Assembly (NCBI RefSeq): GCF_029626235.1
Contig: NZ_JARUBO010000005.1
Location: 838,501-902,500, forward strand
From: Micromonospora sp. WMMD1120
Lineage (GTDB): Bacteria > Actinomycetota > Actinomycetes > Mycobacteriales > Micromonosporaceae
DNA length: 64,000 nt
Reading direction: 5' to 3'
Part shown: positions 17,208 through 26,921 of the stretch, in pieces
Layout of the letters: each line of letters begins with the position of its first letter
Position numbering within the stretch: the stretch's first letter is position 1
Position numbers and translations under genes: made by a program
The notes under the pieces: generated by a model
The model's input: only the letters and a program-made list of their open reading frames with translations
Told to the model about the DNA's origin: nothing
Databases searched by the model: none

Positions 17208-18152
17208 TCAACTCTTCCGACCTGCGGCAACAGGGTCCCGCTCGGCGTGTCCCAGTCTACCCCGGGCGACCCGGGCACCGCTGACGTCTATCGGTAACTT
17301 CCAGATCTGCCAGTCTGTTCCCACCGGGAAGCCCTCGGGAGGCTCGCTGAGCGCCAGCACAGTCGGCCCCGCCCCACTGACCACGGCCGCCACACCAGCC
17401 GCTCGCAACTCGCTGACCAGGGACGATGTGCCCGGCATGCCGGCCGCGCGGTAATCCTGGTGCAGCCGGTCGACGGTGGCCGGCAGCAGCAGCGTCGGGT
17501 CGGCCGTGAGCGCGTGCACCAGCAGCGCCGCCCGCCCGGCGGTCAACGCGGCGTCGCCGTGCGGCACCGTGGCCGGCAACGCGGCCCGCGCGGTCGCCGT
17601 CAATCCGCGTTCCGCCGGGACGAAGACAGTGGGTCGCACCCCGTCGGCGACCGGCAGCGACACCGCCCGCGCGCCGGCCAGCTCCGACCAGGCCACCGTG
17701 AAGCCGCCGAGCAGACACGGGGCCACGTTGTCGGGGTGCCCCTCGATCTCGGCGGCCAGCCGGAGCGCGTCGGCGTCGGTCAGCCGCTGCTCTCCGTCGG
17801 TGACCAGGGCACGGGCCAGCAGCACCCCGGCGACGATCGCGGCGGACGAGGACCCCAGCCCGCGCGCCTGCGGGATCCGGTTGACGCACTCCACCCGCAG
17901 CCCGCCGGGGTGACCACCCAGCCTGTCGAACGCGGCGCGCATGGCGTGCACCACCAGGTGGCGGTCGTCGTCGGGCAACTCGCCGGCGCCCTGACCGGTC
18001 ACCGTCACCTGCACACCGGCGGGCGCCACCTCGGCCGCCACGTCGTCGTAGAGCCCGAGGGCGAGACCCAGCGCGTCGAAACCCGGACCGAGGTTGGCGC
18101 TGGTCGCGGGAGTCCGGACCCGGACCGGCCCGGCGGTGAAGTTCGTCGGCAC
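17208..18152 (-). CDS. thrB: Homoserine kinase
   Basis: GHMP-family kinase: homoserine + ATP to O-phosphohomoserine, the step before threonine synthase. 314 residues, normal length. RVRTPATSANLGPGFDALGLAL is the N-terminal GHMP signature, ARGLGSSSAAIVAG (about 85-98) is the phosphate loop, and VSGAGPTVLAL is the C-terminal motif. GTG start at 18152. In close relatives thrC and thrB are adjacent; here MFS and RND exporter genes (4.8 kb) separate them, all on the same strand. Confidence 0.96.
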   Translation of the reverse strand: MPTNFTAGPVRVRTPATSANLGPGFDALGLALGLYDDVAAEVAPAGVQVTVTGQGAGELPDDDRHLVVHAMRAAFDRLGGHPGGLRVECVNRIPQARGLGSSSAAIVAGVLLARALVTDGEQRLTDADALRLAAEIEGHPDNVAPCLLGGFTVAWSELAGARAVSLPVADGVRPTVFVPAERGLTATARAALPATVPHGDAALTAGRAALLVHALTADPTLLLPATVDRLHQDYRAAGMPGTSSLVSELRAAGVAAVVSGAGPTVLALSEPPEGFPVGTDWQIWKLPIDVSGARVARGRLGHAERDPVAAGRKS

Positions 18153-18217
18153 GCGCTCATGCTAGGGCTCGGCGGCGACGCCCAGGTGCCGCGCCCCGCT
18201 GGCTGGGACCGTCCGGC

Positions 18218-19462
18218 TCAGCCGGCCGGGTCGGGCACCGGCTCGCCGACCGGGTCGGTGAGCGAGAGCCGGCGGGTCGCGATCCGCCAGCCGACCGCGT
18301 ACACCAGGGTGATCAGGCCGCAGCCGGCGAGCACCACCCGTTCGTCCACGACGTCCACCACCAGGGCGACAGCCAGTTGGCTCACCGAGATGGCCAGCGT
18401 CGCGAGCATCATGTCGGTGGCGAAGACCCGCCCGCGCAACCGGTCCGGCACCTCGCCCTGGAGGGCGAAGTTCGACATCACCCAGTTGCTGCCACCGGCG
18501 AAGTGCGCCACGAAGACCAGCAGCAGCACCAGCGGGAACCAGCGCACCACCGACGTGCCCAGATAGGACAGTCCGTAGAGCGACATGGACAGCGCGAGCC
18601 CGGGCAGCAGCCAGGCCCGGTTGGTCAACACCCGACGCATCAGGATCGGGCCCACCAGCGCCCCCGCGCCGCGCACCGCGAAGAGCAGACCTGCGCCGAG
18701 CGGACCCACCCCGTACACACCGGCCAGCAGCGGGAACACGGTCAGCACGCCGTTGCCCAGGCCCACCGCCGACTTGACGGTGACCAGGGCGAGCACCCGG
18801 GGACGGTGACCGATGTAGCCGAGCGCCTCCCCGACGGCCGCCCAGGTCCGCTGGGCCGGTCGATCGGTGTCCCTCGGCGCCTGGAGGGGCCGGCGGATCC
18901 GCGTGGCGAGGCCCGCCGCCAGCGCCAGGCCCGCCGCCGCCACCCAGAAGCAGGCGTACGGGCCGGCGGCGGTGCTGAGGACGCCGCCGAGCGAGGCGCC
19001 GACCACTGTCATCGTCCCCCAGGCCGAGCCGGCGACGGCGTTGCCGGCGGCCAACTCGTGCGGCTCCAACACGTTCGGCAGCGCGGCCTGGGCGGCGGGC
19101 GAGTAGAAGGCCTTCGCGACCGCCACCACGGCGATGGCGGCCAGCGCCAGCCACGCCGTGCCGGCGTCCCGCACCCCGAGCAGCAGCAACACACCCACCA
19201 GCGCGGCGACGTTCGCCGCGATCATCACCTTCCGGCGGTCGAACCGGTCGGCGATGGTGCCGGTGTACGGCAGCAGCAACGCCACCACGCCGGTGTCCAC
19301 CGCCAGCACCAGGGCGCCCCACACCCCGCTGCCGGTCAACTGGGGCAGCAGCACCAGCAGGGGCACCATGACGAACCAGTCCGCGCCGAAGACCACCAGT
19401 TCGGCGAGGAAGAGGTTGCGGAAGCTCCGATTGCCGGTCAGGACCGAGAGGGTGGACGTCAC
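18218..19462 (-). CDS. MFS transporter, DHA3-like
   Basis: 414 residues with about 12 hydrophobic segments. Start region NRSFRNLFLAELVVFGADWFVMVP and the loop TIADRFDRRKVMIAAN correspond to the GxxxDRxxRR motif of drug/proton antiporters (MefA/DHA3-like). GTG start at 19462. Substrate unknown. It lies between thrB and a large RND exporter on the same strand, separated from the latter by a strong hairpin. A threonine or homoserine exporter role is possible only by position and I do not favour it. Confidence 0.82.
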   Translation of the reverse strand: MTSTLSVLTGNRSFRNLFLAELVVFGADWFVMVPLLVLLPQLTGSGVWGALVLAVDTGVVALLLPYTGTIADRFDRRKVMIAANVAALVGVLLLLGVRDAGTAWLALAAIAVVAVAKAFYSPAAQAALPNVLEPHELAAGNAVAGSAWGTMTVVGASLGGVLSTAAGPYACFWVAAAGLALAAGLATRIRRPLQAPRDTDRPAQRTWAAVGEALGYIGHRPRVLALVTVKSAVGLGNGVLTVFPLLAGVYGVGPLGAGLLFAVRGAGALVGPILMRRVLTNRAWLLPGLALSMSLYGLSYLGTSVVRWFPLVLLLVFVAHFAGGSNWVMSNFALQGEVPDRLRGRVFATDMMLATLAISVSQLAVALVVDVVDERVVLAGCGLITLVYAVGWRIATRRLSLTDPVGEPVPDPAG

Positions 19463-19537
19463 GCAGCGGGACCCTACCCGGTCGGTGTTGCGCCCACACC
19501 CGCTCCCAGCAGCATCGAGACCGCGACGACGGGAAGG

Positions 19538-19573
19538 GGAACACCCCCGGCAGACCGGTGCCGGGGGCGTTCC
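19538..19573 (-). terminator. Terminator after the RND exporter gene
   Basis: GGAACACCCCCGGCA (19538-19552) pairs, with one mismatch, with TGCCGGGGGCGTTCC (19559-19573). It starts 16 bp past the RND stop, separating it from the MFS gene. Confidence 0.75.
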
Positions 19574-19588
19574 GTGCGGTGGTTCGAC

Positions 19589-22500
19589 CTATTCGGTCGG
19601 CTCCGCCGGGGGCAGCGGGGAGGTACGGCTGCGGGGCAGCCGCAGCACCTCGAACTGGTCGGTGCCCTCCACCAGGGCCGCCGACGGCGCCGACTGCGTA
19701 CCGTCGGCAGCCGCCGGGGCGGGCGCGCCGCTCGGCACCGCGACCTGGTTGGGGGTCGCCACCTCCTCGGTCTCCGGCGCCGTCGTCTCCGGGTCGCCGG
19801 AGCGCCGCCGGGCACGCCGCGCCCGCAACGACTCCTTGGTGTGCTCCACCATCGTGTAGAGCGTCGGCACCAGGATCAACGTGAGCAGCGTCGAGCTGAG
19901 CAGACCGCCGATCACCACGACTGCCAGCGGCTGGGAGATGAAGCCACCCTCGCCGGTCAACCCGAGCGCCATCGGCAGCAGCGCGAAGATCGTCGCCACC
20001 GCCGTCATCAGGATGGGGCGCAGACGACGCCGGCCACCCTCGACCACCGCCTCCCGGACCCCCATGCCCCGCGCCCGGTACTGGTTGATCAGGTCGAGCA
20101 GCACGATCGCGTTCGTCACCACGATGCCGACGAGCATCAGCACACCGATCAACGCCGGCACACCGAGCGGCGTCCCGGTGACCAACAGCAGGCCGATGGC
20201 GCCGGTCGCCGCGAACGGGATGGAGATCAGCAGGATCAGCGCCTGGGTGAGGCTACGGAACGTGGCCACCATGATCAGGAAGACGATCGCGATGGCGGCG
20301 AGCACCGCCAGGCCCAGATCCGCGAAGGCGTCCGCCTGGTCCGCGCTGACCCCACCGATGGTGAAGGTCGCGCCCGGCACGTCGATGGCGTCCAGACGCT
20401 TCTGCAACTCCTGGCTGGTGGCGCCCAGGTTCGACCCGGTCGCCGCGCCGGTCACCGAGACGCTGCGCTCGCCGTCGATCCGGGTGACCTGCTGCGGCCC
20501 CTCGCCCTGCGTGATGTCCGCGATGTCGTCCAGCTTCACCGGACCCACCGGCAGGGCCCGCAGCTCCTCCACCGTCATCGGCGGCCGCGTGCCCAACCGC
20601 AGCACCACGTTCTGCTGCTGGCCGTCGAGCGCCACCTGCCCCAGCGGGGCTCCCCGGAACGCCTGCGACACGAGCTGCCCGACAGCGGCCTCGGTGAGCC
20701 CGACCCGACCGGCGGCGACCCGGTCGACGGTCACGTCGACCCGGGGCACCCGCTCGGCCAGGCTGGTGGAGACGTCCTCGACGTCCGGTACGCCGGCCAT
20801 CGCCGCCCGCGCCTGCTCGGCGGCCTGGGTGAGCGTCTCCGGGTCACCGGCCTGGACGATTACCTCCAGCTGGCTGGTCGACGCCTCCTGCCCGCCACCG
20901 AAGCTGATCTCGCCCACCCCGTCGCCGAGCTGCGCGAACTCCTTGCGCAGCACCTCGCGCATCTGCTTGGCGTCCCGGTCACCGTCGAGCGTCAGCGACC
21001 AGCTGGCGACGTTGTTGCCGCCGCCGCCCGCCCACGGGTTGTCCCCACTGCCGGCGGTCACCTGGTACGTACCGACGCCCTCGGTACGGGACAGCACCGA
21101 CTCGACCTGCTTGGCCGCCGCGTCGGTGGCCGCCAGCCCACTGCCGGCCGGCAGTTCCTGACTCATGTTGAGGGTGTCCTGGCCGGAGTCGTCCAGGAAG
21201 TTCGTCTCCAGCTTCTGCGCCAGGCCGAAGGTGCCGAACAGCAGCAGCAGACCCAACCCGACGGTGATCCATCGGTGCGACCGCTTGCCGGTGGCGAACC
21301 CGATCACCGGCAGGTACGCCCGCTGGAGAGGGCTGCGCAGCTCCTTCTCCTCCGCGTCCCGCCGTACCGCCTCGTCGTCGGCGGTGCCGCCGCGCGGCTT
21401 GAGGAACCAGTACGCGAGCACCGGGATGACGGTCAGCGACACCAGCAGCGACGCGAGCAGGGCCACCGTCACCGTGATCGCGAACGGTGCGAAGAGCTGC
21501 CCGACGAACCCGCCGACCAGCGCGATCGGTGCGAACACCGCCACCGTGGTCAGGGTGGACGCGGTCACCGCGCCGGCCACCTCGCGGACGCCGGTGACGA
21601 TGGCGTGCCGCTTCTCCTCGCCGTACTCCAGGTGTCGTTTGATGTTCTCCAACACCACGATCGAGTCGTCCACCACCCGGCCGACGGCGATGGTCAGCGC
21701 GCCGAGGGTGAGCAGGTTGAGCGAGTAGTCACCGATCCACAGGGCGATGAGCGCCACCAGCACGGAGAGCGGGATGGAGACCGCGGTGACCACAGTGGAG
21801 CGCACCGACAGCAGGAAGACCAGGATGACGATGACCGCCATCACCAGACCGAGCAGACCCTCGGTGGTCAGCGACTCGATCGACTTCTCGACGAACGGCG
21901 CCTGGTCGAAGACCACAGTCAACTCCGCGCCGGACGCGTCCCTGAGGTCGGCGAGCCGGTCGCGGATCTCGTGGGAGATCTCCACGGCGTTGCCGTCCGG
22001 CGCGGCGGTGACGGCGATGCCGAGGCTGTCCCTGCCGTTGGTCCGGGTGATCGCCGTGGCCGGCGCGAGCTGCTGCTCGACGGTCGCCACGTCGGCGAGG
22101 CGGACCGGCGTCGCCCCCGGGGAGAGCACGATGCCGCGCAGCTCCTCGACGGTGGCGATCGGCGTGCCGACCTGCACCGGCAGGGCCAGCGCGCCGTCCG
22201 TCACCGCGCCGGCCGGGACCGCCACGCCGTTGGTCTTCAGCGCCGCGCCGATCGCCGTGGGCTGGATCTTCGCGGCGGCCAGCTTCGCCGGGTCCGGGGT
22301 GACCACCACGACGTCGTCGCGGTTGCCGGTCACCTCCACGGTGCGGACGCCCTCGATGCCCTCCAGCTCCGGCACCACCGTCGCGCGCAGCTTCTCGGCG
22401 AGCGCCCGCTGGTCGTCGCCGCCGGCAGCGGCCAGCACCACCGCCGGAAGGTCGTCGGTGCTCCCGGCGATGACCTGCGGGTCGACGCTCTCCGGAAGCT

Positions 22501-22855
22501 GCGCGTCGATCCGGCTCAGCGCGGTCTGCATCTTGTTGACGACGTCGTCGAGGTCGGTGCCGAACTCGTAGGTCACCTGGACGGTGGCCGCACCCTCGCG
22601 CGAGGTGGAGGTGATCTGGTCCAGCCCCGCGATGCCCTGGAGGGCGTTCTCGATCGGCTCGGTCACCTGGGACTCGACGATCTCGGGGCCGGCGCCGGGG
22701 TAGGGAGCCACGATGAACGCGGCCGGGAACTCGAGCGACGGCAGCAGTTGCTGCTTCAGCGACGGCACGGCGAACGCTCCGAACACCGTGGTCACCACCG
22801 CGATGAGGGCGATCAGCCCTCGGTTGGCGAGGCTGAATCTGGCGAGCAGCGACAT
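19589..22855 (-). CDS. RND superfamily exporter, HAE1/AcrB-like
   Basis: 1088 residues. The N-terminus LARFSLANRGLIALIAVVTTVFG and the segment PGAGPEIVESQVTEPIENALQGIAGLDQITSTS (given here as landmarks) match AcrB/HAE1 pumps rather than the MmpL type usual in actinomycetes. Two large extracytoplasmic loops alternate with two groups of six membrane helices; VGRVVDDSIVVLENI is the TM4 proton-relay motif with adjacent Asp residues, and LLTLILVPTLYTMVEH closes TM12. A Gram-positive has no outer membrane, and no adaptor gene is nearby, so it likely works alone (compare Bacillus SwrC). The last ~80 residues are a charged, Pro/Ala-rich cytosolic tail. Confidence 0.88.
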   Translation of the reverse strand: MSLLARFSLANRGLIALIAVVTTVFGAFAVPSLKQQLLPSLEFPAAFIVAPYPGAGPEIVESQVTEPIENALQGIAGLDQITSTSREGAATVQVTYEFGTDLDDVVNKMQTALSRIDAQLPESVDPQVIAGSTDDLPAVVLAAAGGDDQRALAEKLRATVVPELEGIEGVRTVEVTGNRDDVVVVTPDPAKLAAAKIQPTAIGAALKTNGVAVPAGAVTDGALALPVQVGTPIATVEELRGIVLSPGATPVRLADVATVEQQLAPATAITRTNGRDSLGIAVTAAPDGNAVEISHEIRDRLADLRDASGAELTVVFDQAPFVEKSIESLTTEGLLGLVMAVIVILVFLLSVRSTVVTAVSIPLSVLVALIALWIGDYSLNLLTLGALTIAVGRVVDDSIVVLENIKRHLEYGEEKRHAIVTGVREVAGAVTASTLTTVAVFAPIALVGGFVGQLFAPFAITVTVALLASLLVSLTVIPVLAYWFLKPRGGTADDEAVRRDAEEKELRSPLQRAYLPVIGFATGKRSHRWITVGLGLLLLFGTFGLAQKLETNFLDDSGQDTLNMSQELPAGSGLAATDAAAKQVESVLSRTEGVGTYQVTAGSGDNPWAGGGGNNVASWSLTLDGDRDAKQMREVLRKEFAQLGDGVGEISFGGGQEASTSQLEVIVQAGDPETLTQAAEQARAAMAGVPDVEDVSTSLAERVPRVDVTVDRVAAGRVGLTEAAVGQLVSQAFRGAPLGQVALDGQQQNVVLRLGTRPPMTVEELRALPVGPVKLDDIADITQGEGPQQVTRIDGERSVSVTGAATGSNLGATSQELQKRLDAIDVPGATFTIGGVSADQADAFADLGLAVLAAIAIVFLIMVATFRSLTQALILLISIPFAATGAIGLLLVTGTPLGVPALIGVLMLVGIVVTNAIVLLDLINQYRARGMGVREAVVEGGRRRLRPILMTAVATIFALLPMALGLTGEGGFISQPLAVVVIGGLLSSTLLTLILVPTLYTMVEHTKESLRARRARRRSGDPETTAPETEEVATPNQVAVPSGAPAPAAADGTQSAPSAALVEGTDQFEVLRLPRSRTSPLPPAEPTE

Positions 22856-22971
22856 CGGCCTGGCTCACTCCTGAACGAGAATGCGGGCGGGGACACCCGA
22901 AAGTGTGCCGGACTCGCCTCCTGTGACCCCCGCCGCCCCCACGCCGTCCCGCCGAGTGCGGGCGGTGGCGC

Positions 22972-24021
22972 TCAGGCCAGGTCGAGCGCCCGCGCCGCGG
23001 CCAGCGGATCGTTCGCGATGGTCAGCGGCGCCGGGGCCGTGGAGATCGCCCACTCCGGGTCCTTCAACCCGTGGCCGGTCACCGTGCAGACGACAGTCGA
23101 ACCCGCCGGCACCGCGCCCGCCGCGGCCTGCTGGAGCAGGCCGGCCACGCTGGCCGCGCTGCCCAACTCGACGAAGACACCCACCTCGCGGGCGAGCAGC
23201 CGGTACGCCGACAGGATCTCCCGGTCGGTCACCGACGTGATCAGGCCGCCGGAGGCGTCCCGGGCGTCGAGCGCCTTGGTCCAGCTCGCCGGGTTGCCGA
23301 TCCGGATAGCTGTCGCGATCGTCGACGGCTCCGGCACGACCTGGCCGGTCACGATCGGCGCCGCGCCGGCGGCCTGGAACCCGTACATCCGCGGTTTGCG
23401 GGTGGTGGCCCCGGCCGACGCCTCCTCCGCGTAGCCCATCCAGTACGCGGAGATGTTGCCGGCGTTGCCGACCGGCAGGCAGTGGATGTCGGGCGCGTCG
23501 CCGAGCGCCTCGACGATCTCGAAAGCGGCGGTCTTCTGACCGTGCAGCCGGTCGGGGTTGACCGAGTTGACCAGCGCGACCGGGTGGTCCTGGGCCAGCT
23601 TCGCGGCGAGCGACAGGCAGTCGTCGAAGTTGCCGCTCACCTGGAGCAGCTTCGCGCCGTGCACCAACGCCTGGGCCAGCTTGCCCAACGCGATCTTGCC
23701 CTGCGGCACCAGCACCGCGCAGGTCATCCCGGCCCGCGCCGCGTACGCGGCGGCGGACGCGCTGGTGTTGCCGGTGGAGGCGCAGATGATGGCCTTGTTG
23801 CCCGCCTCGACCGCCTTGGACACCGCGACGGTCATGCCGCGGTCCTTGAAGGAGCCGGTCGGGTTGGCCCCCTCCACCTTCAGGTAGACGTCACAGCCCA
23901 GGCGGGTGGAGAGCACCGGCGCCGGCAACAGCGGGGTGTTCCCCTCGTGCAGCGTGACGACCGGCGTGGCAGCGGTGACCGGCAGCCGATCCCGGTACGC
24001 CTCGATCAGACCACGCCACAT
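22972..24021 (-). CDS. thrC: Threonine synthase
   Basis: PLP enzyme converting O-phosphohomoserine to threonine. 349 residues, short class. [10 protein letters not shown] places the PLP lysine at K59; [17 protein letters not shown] is the phosphate-binding loop region, and [13 protein letters not shown] binds the cofactor phosphate. ATG at 24021. It follows hom by 139 bp on the same strand, completing lysA-hom-thrC; thrB is displaced to 17.2 kb. Confidence 0.96.
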   Translation of the reverse strand: MWRGLIEAYRDRLPVTAATPVVTLHEGNTPLLPAPVLSTRLGCDVYLKVEGANPTGSFKDRGMTVAVSKAVEAGNKAIICASTGNTSASAAAYAARAGMTCAVLVPQGKIALGKLAQALVHGAKLLQVSGNFDDCLSLAAKLAQDHPVALVNSVNPDRLHGQKTAAFEIVEALGDAPDIHCLPVGNAGNISAYWMGYAEEASAGATTRKPRMYGFQAAGAAPIVTGQVVPEPSTIATAIRIGNPASWTKALDARDASGGLITSVTDREILSAYRLLAREVGVFVELGSAASVAGLLQQAAAGAVPAGSTVVCTVTGHGLKDPEWAISTAPAPLTIANDPLAAARALDLA

Positions 24022-24159
24022 GTCGCTCTCCTCGCCTCTACCGCCGCCTCGACCCGAGCATCAGGACCACCTTGGACCAGCCTGCCGAAGCGGCCGATGG
24101 CGCGCCCCTGCTTACCCACCTGACGGGACGCGCGAGCCGTCCCCGCATGGTGCAACGAG

Positions 24160-25479
24160 TCAGGCGTCGCCCTCGACCCGCAGCACACTCGTCACCGACC
24201 GGACGATCTCCAGACCGCGCAGCTCGGTGACCGTCGCGGCGAGCGCGGCGTCCGGCGCCACGTGCGTGACGATGACCAACTCGGCGCCGTCGCGGCCCGG
24301 CGACCCGCCGGCCGAGCCCTGCCGCACCGTCGCGATCGACACGTCGTGCCGGGCGAACACCCCGGCCACCGAGGCCAGCACACCCGGACGGTCCGCCACG
24401 TCGAGGCTGACGTGGTAGCGGGTCAACGCCTCGCCCATCGGCCGGACGGACAGGCCGGCGTACGAACTCTCGCTGGCCGCGCGCACCCCGGCGAGCCGGT
24501 TACGGGACACCGCCACCACGTCGCCGAGCACGGCGCTGGCGGTCGGCGCGCCCCCGGCCCCGCGACCGTAGAACATCAACTGCCCGGCGGCGTCCGCCTC
24601 GACGAAGACCGCGTTGAACGCGTCGCCGACGCTGGCCAGCGGGTGACTGCGCGGGATCATCGCCGGGTGCACCCGGACGCTCACCGTCTCCCGGCCGGTG
24701 GAGTCGACGCCCCGGGCCGCGATGCAGAGCAGTTTGATCGTGCAGCCCATCGCCTGGGCGCTGGCCATGTCCGCCGCGGTCACCTCGGTGATGCCCTCGC
24801 GGTGCACGTCGGCCGCGCCGACCCGGGTGTGGAACGCCAGCGAGGCGAGGATGGCCGCCTTCGCCGCCGCGTCGAAGCCCTCCACGTCGGCGGTCGGGTC
24901 GGCCTCCGCGTACCCCAGCGCGGTGGCCTCCTCCAGGGCCTCGGCGAAGCCGGCGCCGGTGGCGTCCATCGCGGAGAGGATGAAGTTGGTGGTGCCGTTG
25001 ACGATGCCGGTGACCCGGTTGATCCGGTCCCCGTGCAGCGACTCGCGCAGCGGGCGCAGCAGCGGGATGGCGCCGGCCACCGACGCCTCGTAGTAGAGGT
25101 CGCCGCCGCCCTCGGCCGCCGCCTCGTGCAGGGCCACGCCGTCCTCGGCGAGCAGCGCCTTGTTGGCGGTGACCACGCTCTTGCCGGCGCGCAGCGCCTC
25201 GACCAGCCAACCCCGGGCCGGCTCGATGCCGCCGACCACCTCGACGACGACGTCGACGTCGTCCCGCTTGATCAGACCGAGCGCGTCGGTGGTGAACAGC
25301 TCGTCGCCGACCGGCAGGTCACCGCGATCGCGACCCAGCCGGCGGACGGCGATGCCGGCGATCTCCAGGGGAGCGCCGATCCGCGCGGTCAGGTCGGCCG
25401 ACTGCTCGTGCAGCAGCCGGACCACCTCCTGGCCGACAGTTCCGCAGCCGAGCAGCGCCAAGCGCACAGGTGACGTCAT
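24160..25479 (-). CDS. hom: Homoserine dehydrogenase
   Basis: Reduces aspartate semialdehyde to homoserine. 439 residues: N-terminal Rossmann fold (LALLGCGTVGQEV, Gly11/13/16), catalytic-lysine segment VVTANKALLAEDG, dimer region GIVNGTTNFILS, and a C-terminal ACT domain (VSLDVADRPGVLASVAGVFARHDVSI) for threonine feedback. The ATG start at 25479 overlaps the lysA stop by 4 bp, so it is translationally coupled to lysA. Confidence 0.97.
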   Translation of the reverse strand: MTSPVRLALLGCGTVGQEVVRLLHEQSADLTARIGAPLEIAGIAVRRLGRDRGDLPVGDELFTTDALGLIKRDDVDVVVEVVGGIEPARGWLVEALRAGKSVVTANKALLAEDGVALHEAAAEGGGDLYYEASVAGAIPLLRPLRESLHGDRINRVTGIVNGTTNFILSAMDATGAGFAEALEEATALGYAEADPTADVEGFDAAAKAAILASLAFHTRVGAADVHREGITEVTAADMASAQAMGCTIKLLCIAARGVDSTGRETVSVRVHPAMIPRSHPLASVGDAFNAVFVEADAAGQLMFYGRGAGGAPTASAVLGDVVAVSRNRLAGVRAASESSYAGLSVRPMGEALTRYHVSLDVADRPGVLASVAGVFARHDVSIATVRQGSAGGSPGRDGAELVIVTHVAPDAALAATVTELRGLEIVRSVTSVLRVEGDA

Positions 25480-26861
25480 CCCACATCCAAAGCCAGCAGG
25501 TCCTCTTCGGTCTCCCGCCGGACGATCAGGCGTGCCCGGCCGTCCCGCACCGCCACCACCGGTGGCCGCGGCACATGGTTGTAGTTGCTGGCCATGCTGC
25601 GGCAGTACGCACCGGTGCCGGGCACCGCGACAAGATCTCCGGGCTGCACGTCGCCGGGCAGGAATTCATCCTTCACCACGATGTCCCCGGACTCACAGTG
25701 CTTTCCCACCACGCGGGCGAGCACCGGCTGCGCGGTCGAGGCCCGGGACGCCACCGTCGCCGAGTAGGACGCGTCGTACAGGGCGGTGCGGATGTTGTCG
25801 CTCATCCCACCGTCGACGCTGACGTACGTGCGGAGGCCGTCGAGGTCCTTGACCGTGCCGACCTCGTAGAGGGTGAACACCGCCGGGCCGACGATGGCCC
25901 GCCCCGGCTCGATGGACAGGCGCGGCACGGCCAGGTTCTCCGCCGCGCACTCCGCGTCGACGATCCGGCGCAGCCGCGTGGCCAGCTCCTGCGGGGTGGC
26001 CGGGGTGTCCTGGGTGGTGTACGCGATGCCGAAGCCGCCGCCCAGGTCCAGCTCGGGAAGCTCCACCCCGCGCGCGTCGCGGATCTGCGCCTGCAGGGCG
26101 AGCACCCGACGGGCCGACACCTCGAAGCCGCTGGCGTCGAAGATCTGCGAGCCGATGTGCGAGTGCAGGCCGCGCAGCTCCAGCACGCCCTCGTCGAGGA
26201 TCTTGAACGCGGCGGCGGCAGCGGCCCCGCCGGCCAGCGAGAACCCGAACTTCTGGTCCTCGTGCGCGGTGGCGATGAACTCGTGGGTGTGCGCCTCGAC
26301 CCCGACGGTGACCCGGACCAGCACCCGGGGGCGCACCCCGCGCTCCCGGGCCAGCGCGGTGAGCCTGTCGATCTCGGTGACCGAGTCGACGATGATCCGC
26401 CCCACCCCGGCGTCCAGCGCCCGGGTCAGCTCGGCGACCGACTTGTTGTTGCCGTGGAAGCCGATCCGTTCCGGCGGCATCCCGGCCGACAGCGCGGTGG
26501 CCAGCTCACCACCGGTGCAGACGTCCAGGTGCAGGCCCTCCTCGGCGATCATCCGGACCACCGCCCGGCACAGGAACGCCTTACCCGCGTAGTAGACGTC
26601 CTCGGTCCCGAAGGCCGCCCGGAAGTCGCGGCAGCGCGACCGCAGGTCGGCCTCGTCGAGGACGTACACCGCTGTGCCGAACTCGGCCGCGATGTCGCGG
26701 ACACCCAGGCCCGCGACGGCGAGCGCGCCGTCGGCCGCGCGCGTCACGCTGCGCGGCCACAGCGCCGGCACGAGGGCGTTGACGTCGTCCGGGGTACGCA
26801 GCCACGCCGGCCCCCGACTGCTGATGTCCGCGTGCAGCGCACCGGCCTCGTGAGCGCGCAT
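25476..26861 (-). CDS. lysA: Diaminopimelate decarboxylase
   Basis: Last step of lysine synthesis, decarboxylating meso-DAP. 461 residues. Alanine-racemase-like barrel with the PLP lysine in YYAGKAF (K94), GSQIFD and the C-terminal active-site Cys segment HCESGDIV. ATG at 26861. It sits between argS (60 bp upstream) and hom (4-bp overlap), the conserved actinobacterial argS-lysA-hom order. Confidence 0.97.
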   Translation of the reverse strand: MRAHEAGALHADISSRGPAWLRTPDDVNALVPALWPRSVTRAADGALAVAGLGVRDIAAEFGTAVYVLDEADLRSRCRDFRAAFGTEDVYYAGKAFLCRAVVRMIAEEGLHLDVCTGGELATALSAGMPPERIGFHGNNKSVAELTRALDAGVGRIIVDSVTEIDRLTALARERGVRPRVLVRVTVGVEAHTHEFIATAHEDQKFGFSLAGGAAAAAAFKILDEGVLELRGLHSHIGSQIFDASGFEVSARRVLALQAQIRDARGVELPELDLGGGFGIAYTTQDTPATPQELATRLRRIVDAECAAENLAVPRLSIEPGRAIVGPAVFTLYEVGTVKDLDGLRTYVSVDGGMSDNIRTALYDASYSATVASRASTAQPVLARVVGKHCESGDIVVKDEFLPGDVQPGDLVAVPGTGAYCRSMASNYNHVPRPPVVAVRDGRARLIVRRETEEDLLALDVG

Positions 26862-26921
26862 TATCTGTCTCCGCTTCGCGACTGCGGGGCTCGCAAGCTC
26901 ACTCCTCGCGCTCGCACGCGG

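Noticed and set aside
18377..23434. A 1685-codon open frame on the plus strand over thrB-thrC accessory genes
   Set aside because: It runs antisense to clearly conserved MFS, RND and thrC genes and has the Arg/Gln/His-rich composition of GC-driven shadow frames.
24022..24159. Possible riboswitch or T-box before thrC
   Set aside because: No T-box core, antiterminator or other recognisable riboswitch motif; the gap is short and hom is on the same transcript.
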